The translations under genes were made by a program, and so were the position numbers. The notes beneath the pieces were generated by a model that made no database searches, had not been told where the DNA came from, and saw only the letters and a program-made list of their open reading frames with translations. A stretch of 64,000 nucleotides of DNA from Strigomonas culicis. Lineage: Eukaryota; Euglenozoa; Kinetoplastea; Trypanosomatida; Trypanosomatidae. Below are positions 18,942-27,790 of the stretch, in pieces (the first letter of the stretch is position 1; every line of letters starts with the position of its first letter). The DNA is taken from NCBI GenBank assembly GCA_000482145.1, contig AUXH01000011.1, positions 1 to 64,000 of the forward strand, written 5' to 3'.

Positions 18942-19583
18942 ATGCTGCGCGTCACCTCCCGGGTCCACTTCTTCGATAAGCTAGGCAGCACCAAGTTGGG
19001 GGCGGAGGTGCTGGCCAAGACACGGTCGGATATGCAGAACATAGCACAGCCGGAGAAGACAAACATGCTCTTGCGCTTCTTCACCCGTCGCCGCCCGATC
19101 GACTTTCTGGCGATCGAGGTGGACGGGCCCATGACGAAGGAGCTGCTCCCCCACTTCCGCTACGTGAGGCACGGCCTGACCTGCCTGCTGATGGCGCCCG
19201 TGTTCTACTACCTCTTCACGGGCCGGATGGCGCCCAGCTATTACATCATGGTGAGCACGCGGCTCTTCACGCGGGAGCAGTACGACCGGATGTGGGAGCT
19301 CTCTGACTGGTACATGGTGCTCGCGGGGCAGTGCTTCGTCGCCGTCGTGCTGTACGACTTCTCCGTCTACCTCCGGTACCCCTTCTTTGCCTACGTGGTG
19401 GCACCCTTCTACCGCAAGATGAACTGGTCCAAACCGCTGCCCACCGGCAGCTACAGCGTGAAGGAGCTGAGGGGGGGCGTTGCGCGGCGGGCGGCGCCGG
19501 CCCCACTGGGACGTCCGCTGGGGCAGGTCAAGCGGCAGGCGGCAAAGGACAAGCCGAACCCATTTGGCACCCACAAGAAGTAG
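18942..19583 (+). CDS. Two-helix membrane protein, possibly mitochondrial, unrecognised
   Basis: A 213-residue protein starting MLRVTSRVHFF, a basic amphipathic N-terminus compatible with mitochondrial targeting. Two hydrophobic segments lie at about 79-105 and 127-157. Both are Tyr/Phe-rich and separated by a polar loop (RLFTREQYDRMWELSD). The tail after 160 is basic and ends in PFGTHKK. The layout resembles accessory subunits of respiratory-chain or ATP-synthase complexes, which are numerous and fast-evolving in kinetoplastids, but no family is recognised. The ATG at 18942 is used; the TTG three codons earlier is not. Strong G/C third-position bias and a good splice site support the gene. 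Confidence 0.78.
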   Translation: MLRVTSRVHFFDKLGSTKLGAEVLAKTRSDMQNIAQPEKTNMLLRFFTRRRPIDFLAIEVDGPMTKELLPHFRYVRHGLTCLLMAPVFYYLFTGRMAPSYYIMVSTRLFTREQYDRMWELSDWYMVLAGQCFVAVVLYDFSVYLRYPFFAYVVAPFYRKMNWSKPLPTGSYSVKELRGGVARRAAPAPLGRPLGQVKRQAAKDKPNPFGTHKK

Positions 19584-19616
19584 TCACAGTCACGCTGTCA
19601 TCGTTGTTCTAAGACG

Positions 19617-19617
<1 letters not shown>

Positions 19618-19653
<36 letters not shown>
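19618..19653 (+). repeat. (CA)18 microsatellite
   Basis: A pure CA run in the spacer 19584-19826. The acceptor for Sec24 is probably AG 19804-19805 after a T/C tract, giving a 21-base 5' UTR. Confidence 0.95.
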
Positions 19654-19654
<1 letters not shown>

Positions 19655-19826
19655 CATGTAGTTCAACTGAGAAAACAGAAAACACGTGCACATGAGATAA
19701 CAAAGAAGGTGTTATCTTGGTGCACTCTCTATCTGCATGCAGTGTAGATCTACTGCTTTGATAAGCAAATCCATTTTCTTTTCTACATTCTTTTTTCTCC
19801 TTTAGAGTATATATAAATAGAGCCTC

Positions 19827-22664
19827 ATGAACTTTATTCCACCAGAGGTGTACACCGATATGTACGCGCGGCAGCAGGGACCGAGTCGCCCTCCCGCGCA
19901 ACCACAGATGAACCTGTACAACCGCTTCGAAGACCCTAATGTCATCCAGCATGAGCGTCAGCCGCCGCCATCGCAGCAGCAGCCGTCGCCACCGCAGCAG
20001 CAGCCATCGCCGCCGTATGCACCGCCGCCGGCAGCGGCCTACCACCCTCCCACCGCGGTTGTGGACGGCGGCGGCCAGGGCTATCCCAACGCGGGTGGGT
20101 ACAGCGGCGGCTACGCCAGCACCCCCGGGCCTGCCTACGGCTACGCGGCGGCTCCCGGCGGCGCGACCACCGCCGCGTACGGCGCGCCAGGCCTGCCCCC
20201 CGGCGGGGCCTACGGCAGCCAGGGGCCCCAGCCGCCGGCGCCCCCCACACAGGCCAGCCCTGCGCCCCACGCGGGCAGCGCACCGACGCACAGCGGGATG
20301 GCCAACCCGTCCATCATCCAGGTGTCGCACGTGCGCGTGTCGAAGGTGTCTGAGCGCAGCAAGCTGCTGGACCACCCCAGCATCCCGCGCATCACGACCA
20401 TCGACGTGGAGAACGATGTCGCGCGCCGCACCCCGGGGGCGCCGCACATCGTGACGGCGAGCCGGATGTGCGTGCGACCGACGTTCCACACCTTCCCCAG
20501 CACCAAGTCGCTGCAGACGGCCGTGCCGCTGCCCATCGGCATCAACGTCCGCCCCTTCGTGCAGGAGAAGGAGCAGGAGGTGGACTTCTCGGAGCTCGGC
20601 AACAAGATGATTCGCTGCCGCAAGTGCAGCGGCTACATCAACCCCTTCACCACCTTCACCAGCGACGGCATGAAGTGGCAGTGCATCTTGTGCAAGAACG
20701 TCAACGCCATCGCGCGCGAGTACTACCGGGCGATCGACGCGGCGACGGGGCAGCGGGCGGACATCGGGAGCCGGCCGGAGCTGCTGTACGCGTCGGCCGA
20801 CTTCCTCGCGACGCCGGAGTTCCTGCGCCGCGCCCCCCACCGGCCGGTGCTGCTGCTGCTGCTCGACTGCTCGCACCCTGCGGTGGCCTCCGGGCTGCTG
20901 CGCGCCATGTGCCAGGGCGCCCTCGCCGCGCTGGAGAAGCTGAAGGACAACGATGCGCTGCACATGTGTGTGGTGGGCTACGACAGCACCGTGTACTTCT
21001 TCAACGTGTCGCCGAACAACTCCGCGCCAAGCATCGTTGCCTCCCCGGACACGGTGGAGGACATTGCCAACATCAACGACAACTTCTTGCTGGAGACGGT
21101 GGAGCTCCCACTCGCGACCAACGAGATGATCGTCTCCGTGAAGGAGTCGTACGAAATGCTGAAGCAACTGCTCGAGATGATCCCTAACGACTTCCAGCAC
21201 ACGAAGGAGGTCGGCTGCGCGTACGGCGGCGCCATAACAGCCTGCATTTCGATCCTCAGCGGCTTCGGTGGCAAGATCATTTCCAGCATCTGCGGCATGC
21301 CGTCGGCGGGAGAGGGGAAGCTGAAGAAGCGCTTCGACGTGGAGAAGCTGAGTAACAAGCCCAAGGAGTACACCATGTTGGGCGCCGGCAACGATTGGTA
21401 CAAGCAGCGCGCGCTCGCATGCTCGAACTGCAGCGTATCGATCGACATCATCAACGGCGCGCCGGATGATATCGATCTGGCCACAATTGCGCCGCTCGCG
21501 CGGCTGACTTCGGGCAGCATTGTGCAGGCGACCGCGCAGACGATGAGCGGGATGGCGGATCAGATGGAGCATATGCTGCTGCGCTGCTGCGCGTTTGACT
21601 GCATCCTCCGCATCCGGACGTCGACGGGGCTGTCCGTGCCGAACTTTTTTGGCCACTGCCACGTGCGCCAACCCGACCTGCTCTCGCTCCCTGTCGCCTC
21701 CACCGACTCCTCCTACGCGGTGGAGCTGCAGCTTTCGCCGGAGTTCAAGGGCTCTTTTGCGTACGTCCAGTTTGCACTGGTGTACACGAACTTGTCACGG
21801 GAGCGCCGCATTCGCGTGCATACAATGCAAATCCCTGTGTCCGAGAACGCGCACACCGTCATAAACTCCATCGACTCCCTCGGGATGACCACCTTCCTGG
21901 CCAAAATGTGTGTGGACTACGCAACAAACATGCCCTTCGTGGACGCGCAGAAGACGGTGACGGAGAAGGTGATCACGGCACTGCGCTACAGCCTCCAGCT
22001 GGCGAAGCAGCAGGGCGTGAACGAAGGGGCCGGCGAGCTGCTGTTGCCGGACAGCATGCGCTTCATGCTGCAGCTACTGAACGGGTTCTACCGCATCCCC
22101 GCGACCGGCCTCGCGACGTCAAAGCCGATCAAGCCGGATGACCGCATCGCGTCCATGGCGACCGTGATGACCTCGGCGCCGGAGCCGATGGTGCCCTACT
22201 ACGTGGGCTGGTCGTACCAGCTCTTCTCGCCCCACGTGTCCGTTGCAGAGCTGCCGATGCCCATCTTCTCCACCCAGACGCACTTCCAATCCGAGGGCAT
22301 TTACTTCGTGAATCTGGGCTTCGCGCTCATCCTGTGGTACGGCAGCGCGGCGAACAAGATGATCCTGCACGCGCTCGGCGTGCTATCGGAGGAGGAGGCC
22401 AGCGGCGCCGACGAGGGACAGCTGTTGGTGTCGCCAGAGGAACTGGCCGCGCTGCGGGAGCGCGTGGAGACCCTCGTGTGGCAGCACAAGTGCATCAACA
22501 CCCCCGTCTTCACGTCGGCGCTGGAGCCCTGCAAGCAGGGCAATCGCACGTACGAGCCGTCCATGCTGCGCATCATGACAGAGGACGAGGTCCACGGCAT
22601 CCCGTCGTACGGCGGGTTTCTACTGAAGATCTGGCAGGGCGTGACGGCGGTGGCCAAGAAGTAA
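19827..22664 (+). CDS. SEC24: COPII coat protein Sec24
   Basis: A 945-residue Sec24, the cargo-selecting subunit of the inner COPII coat on vesicles leaving the ER. The N-terminal 200 residues are Pro/Gln/Gly/Tyr-rich, as in other Sec24 proteins. The zinc finger has C264, C267, C286 and C289 (RCRKCSGYINPF, WQCILC). It is followed by the trunk domain (PVLLLLLDCSHPAVASGLL, VVGYDSTVYFFN), the beta-sandwich and helical domains, and the gelsolin fold near the C-terminus (EGIYFVNLGFALILWYG). No domain is missing. The ATG at 19827 lies 21 bases after the predicted splice site. Sec24 has paralogues in trypanosomatids; which one this is was not resolved. Confidence 0.96.
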   Translation: MNFIPPEVYTDMYARQQGPSRPPAQPQMNLYNRFEDPNVIQHERQPPPSQQQPSPPQQQPSPPYAPPPAAAYHPPTAVVDGGGQGYPNAGGYSGGYASTPGPAYGYAAAPGGATTAAYGAPGLPPGGAYGSQGPQPPAPPTQASPAPHAGSAPTHSGMANPSIIQVSHVRVSKVSERSKLLDHPSIPRITTIDVENDVARRTPGAPHIVTASRMCVRPTFHTFPSTKSLQTAVPLPIGINVRPFVQEKEQEVDFSELGNKMIRCRKCSGYINPFTTFTSDGMKWQCILCKNVNAIAREYYRAIDAATGQRADIGSRPELLYASADFLATPEFLRRAPHRPVLLLLLDCSHPAVASGLLRAMCQGALAALEKLKDNDALHMCVVGYDSTVYFFNVSPNNSAPSIVASPDTVEDIANINDNFLLETVELPLATNEMIVSVKESYEMLKQLLEMIPNDFQHTKEVGCAYGGAITACISILSGFGGKIISSICGMPSAGEGKLKKRFDVEKLSNKPKEYTMLGAGNDWYKQRALACSNCSVSIDIINGAPDDIDLATIAPLARLTSGSIVQATAQTMSGMADQMEHMLLRCCAFDCILRIRTSTGLSVPNFFGHCHVRQPDLLSLPVASTDSSYAVELQLSPEFKGSFAYVQFALVYTNLSRERRIRVHTMQIPVSENAHTVINSIDSLGMTTFLAKMCVDYATNMPFVDAQKTVTEKVITALRYSLQLAKQQGVNEGAGELLLPDSMRFMLQLLNGFYRIPATGLATSKPIKPDDRIASMATVMTSAPEPMVPYYVGWSYQLFSPHVSVAELPMPIFSTQTHFQSEGIYFVNLGFALILWYGSAANKMILHALGVLSEEEASGADEGQLLVSPEELAALRERVETLVWQHKCINTPVFTSALEPCKQGNRTYEPSMLRIMTEDEVHGIPSYGGFLLKIWQGVTAVAKK

Positions 22665-23209
22665 TGGGCTTCTTCCCTCCCTTTTTCCATTTGTGTGGTG
22701 TTGGTAGCTCCTGTGGGAGAGTCATGTTGTTTGTTATTCATTTTATCAAGTGGCTTTGTTTTCTTTACTGTAATGTGAGTTCTCTTTCAATGACTGAGGT
22801 GTTGCGGTAGGTATATCCGTGTAGGGTTTCTGACTTGTGACCGTCCTCGTTTTGTGCTCTTGAGTTCATGGTGACTAACACAAAGTAAATGATTAATCCT
22901 TTAGCGTTATAATTGACATGGGTCACAACACCTGTACTTAATGGACTTCACGTGTTGCGAAACGTTGAGTGCATGGGAGACCAAAAAAGCTCACTGCCAT
23001 AAATGACAGATATGTTCGTTCATACCTTTATGCCACTTTGTAGTACTTTTCTTCTCCATTTCCTTTCTTTCCTTTCTTCATCAAAACCACTTTTCCTTTT
23101 AAAAGCCCCCTTTTTTTAACCTTTTCATTGGGTTTTCTTTAATGGTTGTGGCTTTTTGCCCCACATCTCTCCTTTGATACGTACTTCCGTGTCCACATAC
23201 ACGTACCCG

Positions 23210-23241
<32 letters not shown>

Positions 23242-23288
23242 CCTCAGCGCAGTGACCCCTGTGGCACTGCCATATTCCCTGAGACTGC
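22665..23288 (+). promoter_or_regulatory. Spacer before the SNF2 gene, with (TA)14
   Basis: 624 bases. T-rich tracts lie at 23085-23175, then a pure (TA)14 run at 23210-23237, then AG 23246-23247 as predicted acceptor 41 bases before the ATG. No gene or RNA is recognised. Confidence 0.5.
23210..23237 (+). repeat. (TA)14 microsatellite
   Basis: A pure TA run between the T-rich tract and the predicted splice acceptor of the next gene. Confidence 0.95.
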
Positions 23289-26200
23289 ATGAATCACGGT
23301 GCGCCTTCCACCTCCTCTGTGCACATCCCGGCCCCATTGGCAAGCATCCTGCGGCCGCACCAGATCGAAGTGTTGCACTTCGTATGGCGTCGGCTGGTGG
23401 ATGATGGCATCTACCGGAGAGGTGCCGTGGACGACGGGCTGCGGCGGAAGCTGTTCGACTCCCATCTGGGTGCCATCATCGGCCACTCCATGGGCCTCGG
23501 CAAGACGCTCTCCGCGCTCAGCTTTTTAGCGCTGCTGCAGCTGCAGCTGCGGGGCCTGGCGGCGGAGGGGCCCAGCGCGGCCGACGGCGCGCCCTGCTGC
23601 CCCGGCCTGCGCGTGCTCGTCGTGTGCCCGCGCAGCTGCGTGGACTTCTGGCGGGAGGCCCACGACACATGGATGCGGCCGGAGTACTTCGGTGACGACC
23701 CGCAGCTGCAGCTCTTCGTGCCGCGCGACCACGGCGACCGGGCGAGAGCCGAGTACTACATGAAAGAGGCGTACTACAGGAAGGGCGGCATTCTGGTCGT
23801 CGGCTACGAGGAGTACGTGCGGTGGGTGCAGCAGGCGGAGGGCCCGCGCCGCTTCTCGTCGACGGCACGGGTGCGCTCGCTCCTCGACGGGTTGCGTGGG
23901 GGAGGCGTGGGCTCCACCGGCGCGCAGTCCTTTCTGCTGGAGGTGCTGGAGTGCGCGGACGTCGTTGTGTTCGACGAGGCGCACCGCCTACGCAGTGAGA
24001 AGTCCGCCCTGGTGCGGCGCGTGGCGCGGCACATACGCCGCGTGCCGCTGCGCCTCGCGCTGACCGGCACGCCACTGCAAAACCACCTGGAGACGTACAT
24101 GGTCATGCACTCCGTCATCACGGGCGAGCTGTTTGACAAGAGGCGCTTCCGCGCCACCTTTGTCAACCCCATCAACAAGGGGCAGTGCGCCGACAGCACG
24201 TACCACCAGTTCTTGGAGATGCAGAAGTGCGTCGCTTCCTTGCGGGCCTTCTTCAACCAGTACGTGCACCACTGTGGGGCGGAGGTCCTGGAGGGCTATC
24301 TGCCGCCGCGGCGCGAGTGCGTCGTCTTCACGACACTGTCCGCCGCGCAGGACGCTCTGTACCGGCGTGTGCTGCAGGACCTCGAGCGGCAAGCGAATGA
24401 CGGCGACGTGGTGCGCTGCGCTCTGGTGCTGCACCAGCTCATCTCGCACCTGTGCCTCCATCCATCCTTGCTGCGGCACTACGGCAGCGGCGCGGGGCCT
24501 CAAGAGCGGTCGACGGTGCGACCACTACGACTGTCCGCGGAGGACAAGGAGTGGTCCCTGACATCGTCCGAGGCGGACAACGAGAACGAGGGCGACAGTG
24601 ACGACGATGCGGAAGTGCGAGAGGTGCACGCGGAGGAGGCAAACGCGACGCTGTCAGACACAGAGGAAGCCATCGACGTGAGCGAATCTCCGAAGCTGCA
24701 GCTTATTCTGAACTTGACGGAGTACATTGTAAAGACCAAAAAGGAGAAGGTTGTCATTTTTTCGCATTATGTATCGCACCTTTTTCTTCTGCGTCGGGTG
24801 CTGTCCCACCACCTAAAGGTGTCTGCGGATCTCTTCTACGGCTCCTCCTCGAATGCGCAGCGCCGCGACGCTATCCGGCGCTTCAACGAGGACGAGGGTC
24901 AGCGGGTGCTTCTCTGTTCTATACGCGCGGGCGGCGTGGGTATTAACCTCAGCGCGGCCAACCACTGCATCCTCAGCGATGTGAGCTGGAACCCGACGGA
25001 CGACACCCAGGCGACGTACCGTATTTATCGCTTCGGCCAGACGCGCCCCGTGTACGTGTATCGCCTGGCGACGCACGGCACCACGGAGCAGGTGGTCTTT
25101 TCCTACGCGCTGAACAAGGCGTGGCTGCACCGCAAGGTGGCCGACGTCGCCGACCCGAGCCGGCAGCAGCGCCACATGGCGGAACGCTACTACGTGTACC
25201 CCTGCGACCTGGCCATCAGCGGCGACGGCAGCTTTGCGACGGCGGAGGCGCGGGAGGCGCACGTCGCACACTTCTGCGCGGCGCACTGTCCCGACCTTGG
25301 CGTCGTGCTGGCGCAGCGGGAAGGTCTGCGGGCCTGCGTGCGGTGCGTGCTCCTCCACAGCTTTCTGCTGAAGGACGACGAGAAGGACGTGATCGCGGCG
25401 ATGGAGCAGAAATTCTGCTTGGCGAAGGGCCGCATCGAGAGGGCACCGATTGTCATCTACGAGAAACCAACGCTGAGCTCGCCCGCGAGCCAGCGAAGGC
25501 TCATTGACACGAGCGAAGCGAAGCTGATGCAGTTTGCGCAGCGGGTGGTACAGATCCTCACGTCGCACTTCATGGAGCGCATGCGCGAGGGTCCCGCCAC
25601 CGGGGACACGGCGGCGCTCCAGCTGACGCGCCTGATGGCTCTGCTCACGGGCATCGACCGGGAGCAGATGCGACTGAGGCATCAGCACCCGCTCAATCTG
25701 GAGTACGTGCTGTCCGTGTACGTGAAGGGCGTGGACGACCTGTTCCGCGCGAAGCTGAACACGGTGGACTTCGCGGACATGCGGGCCGAATGGCTGGGGC
25801 ACGTGCCGCGGAAGACCGCCGCGAGAGGTGCCGCGCGGCCGAAAATGCCGCTTCTCAGCGATCTTGTGGCCACCCTCAAGTCGAGGCCTTTCTCTTTCTT
25901 CCGTTGTTTCGCCGCGTGCGACCAGACGTTTGTGGCGACGGAGTTGGGCTTTTCGCGCCCCTTTGTCGTTCAGGTTTTCCTGGACAGTGTGCGTTGTTTT
26001 CTTTCCGCGGGGCCTGACCGTCCCGGGCGTCTGGACACTCTCCAAGAGTTGACGTCTCTCCTCTGCGGCGAGGCCCCGTCCTCTGAGGTGCAACTTTCTG
26101 TAGAGGAGTGGGCGGGAAAGGCGTTCAGCGTGCTGGAGGCGCAGTTTGATGTGGTGTGGCCGGCCTACGGGGCCTTCTCGCTCCCCGCACTGCCAATGGA

Positions 26201-27584
26201 CATTGAGGAAGAGGAGCGCAGCATGCGCCGGGCCTACGCCACGGCCCTCTTCCCGCTGCACACCGGACTGTTCCGCATGGCCGACGCGGCTCACATTCTG
26301 AACCTGCGCTTTCACACGTCGGACGACCGCCGCGGTCACTCCTTTCTGTGCAGGCGCTGCCCCGACGTGCTTCTGCGGGGCGGCCCGCGCGGCGCGCTGT
26401 GCTGCCCGCGGTGCCGCTATGACGTCCCGTTTGAGATCGCGCAGCACGTCGCCTGCCATCACCAGGCGCAGCTCTTCCAGCTCTCGTCCGCGTACAACAA
26501 GCTGCGGGGCTTTTCGCTTCACGCGGTGCTGTGCGCACCCCTGCCGCCGGCCGAGGCGGGCGCCAACCCGATCGTCTTGGCCGACTGGCTCGCGCAGCAC
26601 ATGCCCACAGGGGAGCCGCCCTTCGCGTTTGTCGAGTCCTGCATGCGGGAGGGCGTGGACACCCTCTTGACACAGTTTCCCTCGTCCGCCGTGTTCCACC
26701 TCAGTCTGCAGTGCGGGACCGGCTACGACCTGCCGCTGCTGCGCCGGGTGTTGCTGAGCAACGCCCACCTGCTGTGGGTGGCGCAGCTCCGCAAGCATGT
26801 CAAGCGGGAGCTGTCCGCGCTGTGCAGGCAGACGCTGGCCGCCGCGTCCTCCGGCCACACGCACCTGGTCGGGATGCCCGTCATGCTGCTGCTGCTCGCG
26901 CTGTACAACGGCGCGGCCACGGAGCAGCTGACGCTCACGGCGCAGCTGCTGGAGCAGGACCGCTGCGACAGTCTCACGCGCTGTGCCTTGCTGCGCCACG
27001 CGGCGGACACCCTTGTTCGACTCCTTTACGTGGAGAAGCTGCAGGAGCTGGTGCTCACGCCCCCGCCGCGCTCCGCGAACGCGTCCCCGTCGCCGGACCG
27101 TGTGGCGTTGGATAAAGTGCCCGCGGCGCTGGAGGCCGGGACGCCGCGCCTCGACAGTCCCTTCATCGAGCGTAAGCGGCCGCGGTCGCCCACGCCGTGC
27201 TCGTCTGGCACTTCAGGCAGTGGCGGCAGCAGCTCGTACAATCTCAAGTACAGCGCGGACCGCTCCAGCTTCTCGTCGGCAGCGTCCACGCACTCGGTCG
27301 AGGGCGAGGAGCCGGCGACCGGCGGACCGGGTGGTGCTGCTGCGGCGCCCTCCGTGGAGCAGCTGACGCTTTTCTGGAGCTCCTTCGCCATGGTGTACGG
27401 CAAGGACGCGGTGACGAGCGGCGCCGCGACAGCAGAGGCCTTCCCTGCGCCAGCGTGTGAGCCACAGCCCGCGGTCGAGAGCATGATCGCGGGCCACACC
27501 GGCATGAAGGTGACGGAGATGCTCGATATGTTTTTCACGAAGCTGCTCCAGCTTCATACGTTGGTCCCACTCATGACTTGTTGA
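23289..27584 (+). CDS. Large SNF2-family ATPase (RAD54/ATRX-like)
   Basis: A 1431-residue SNF2 chromatin-remodelling ATPase. The N-lobe starts almost at once: motif I GHSMGLGKT (65-73, K72), motif II DEAH (229-232) in VVFDEAHRLRSEKSAL, motif III LTGTPLQNHLE. An acidic Asp/Glu-rich insert (about 420-460) precedes the C-lobe, about 480-620, with motif V AGGVGINLSAAN and motif VI ATYRIYRFGQ. The short gap between the first residue and motif I, and NPINKGQ, recall RAD54/ATRX/ARIP4-type proteins. About 800 residues follow with no recognised domain, including a Cys cluster near 1019-1050 (CRRC, CCPRC, then HVACHH) that may bind zinc. Specific function unknown; a nuclear DNA-translocase role follows from the family. 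Confidence 0.9.
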   Translation: MNHGAPSTSSVHIPAPLASILRPHQIEVLHFVWRRLVDDGIYRRGAVDDGLRRKLFDSHLGAIIGHSMGLGKTLSALSFLALLQLQLRGLAAEGPSAADGAPCCPGLRVLVVCPRSCVDFWREAHDTWMRPEYFGDDPQLQLFVPRDHGDRARAEYYMKEAYYRKGGILVVGYEEYVRWVQQAEGPRRFSSTARVRSLLDGLRGGGVGSTGAQSFLLEVLECADVVVFDEAHRLRSEKSALVRRVARHIRRVPLRLALTGTPLQNHLETYMVMHSVITGELFDKRRFRATFVNPINKGQCADSTYHQFLEMQKCVASLRAFFNQYVHHCGAEVLEGYLPPRRECVVFTTLSAAQDALYRRVLQDLERQANDGDVVRCALVLHQLISHLCLHPSLLRHYGSGAGPQERSTVRPLRLSAEDKEWSLTSSEADNENEGDSDDDAEVREVHAEEANATLSDTEEAIDVSESPKLQLILNLTEYIVKTKKEKVVIFSHYVSHLFLLRRVLSHHLKVSADLFYGSSSNAQRRDAIRRFNEDEGQRVLLCSIRAGGVGINLSAANHCILSDVSWNPTDDTQATYRIYRFGQTRPVYVYRLATHGTTEQVVFSYALNKAWLHRKVADVADPSRQQRHMAERYYVYPCDLAISGDGSFATAEAREAHVAHFCAAHCPDLGVVLAQREGLRACVRCVLLHSFLLKDDEKDVIAAMEQKFCLAKGRIERAPIVIYEKPTLSSPASQRRLIDTSEAKLMQFAQRVVQILTSHFMERMREGPATGDTAALQLTRLMALLTGIDREQMRLRHQHPLNLEYVLSVYVKGVDDLFRAKLNTVDFADMRAEWLGHVPRKTAARGAARPKMPLLSDLVATLKSRPFSFFRCFAACDQTFVATELGFSRPFVVQVFLDSVRCFLSAGPDRPGRLDTLQELTSLLCGEAPSSEVQLSVEEWAGKAFSVLEAQFDVVWPAYGAFSLPALPMDIEEEERSMRRAYATALFPLHTGLFRMADAAHILNLRFHTSDDRRGHSFLCRRCPDVLLRGGPRGALCCPRCRYDVPFEIAQHVACHHQAQLFQLSSAYNKLRGFSLHAVLCAPLPPAEAGANPIVLADWLAQHMPTGEPPFAFVESCMREGVDTLLTQFPSSAVFHLSLQCGTGYDLPLLRRVLLSNAHLLWVAQLRKHVKRELSALCRQTLAAASSGHTHLVGMPVMLLLLALYNGAATEQLTLTAQLLEQDRCDSLTRCALLRHAADTLVRLLYVEKLQELVLTPPPRSANASPSPDRVALDKVPAALEAGTPRLDSPFIERKRPRSPTPCSSGTSGSGGSSSYNLKYSADRSSFSSAASTHSVEGEEPATGGPGGAAAAPSVEQLTLFWSSFAMVYGKDAVTSGAATAEAFPAPACEPQPAVESMIAGHTGMKVTEMLDMFFTKLLQLHTLVPLMTC

Positions 27585-27790
27585 ACACGTGCGCAGCGGT
27601 GATGCTGCTTAGCGTGCTAGTTTTTTTTTTTTGTTAATTATCGTTTATTTGTTTACGCATTCATCGAAGGAGAGAGCTATTGCCCTGCTACTCTTTCCCA
27701 TTGGTCCCTTTTGTTTCCCCTTTCCCCACGATGCATTTTGCTCTCCCCTGCTCCTTTGCTTACTCTTCTAGTCTGTTTCTTCTCCATCCG

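Noticed and set aside
24813..26999. 728-codon open frame on the minus strand
   Set aside because: It is a shadow of the GC-rich SNF2 gene, rich in Arg/His/Gln/Val as mirror frames of biased codons are. The same holds for minus-strand 19590-21671 opposite Sec24 and 17263-18489 opposite RIO1.
23289..27584. JBP2 (base J synthesis, SNF2 plus thymidine hydroxylase)
   Set aside because: There is no N-terminal dioxygenase domain; the SNF2 motor starts at residue 20 or so.
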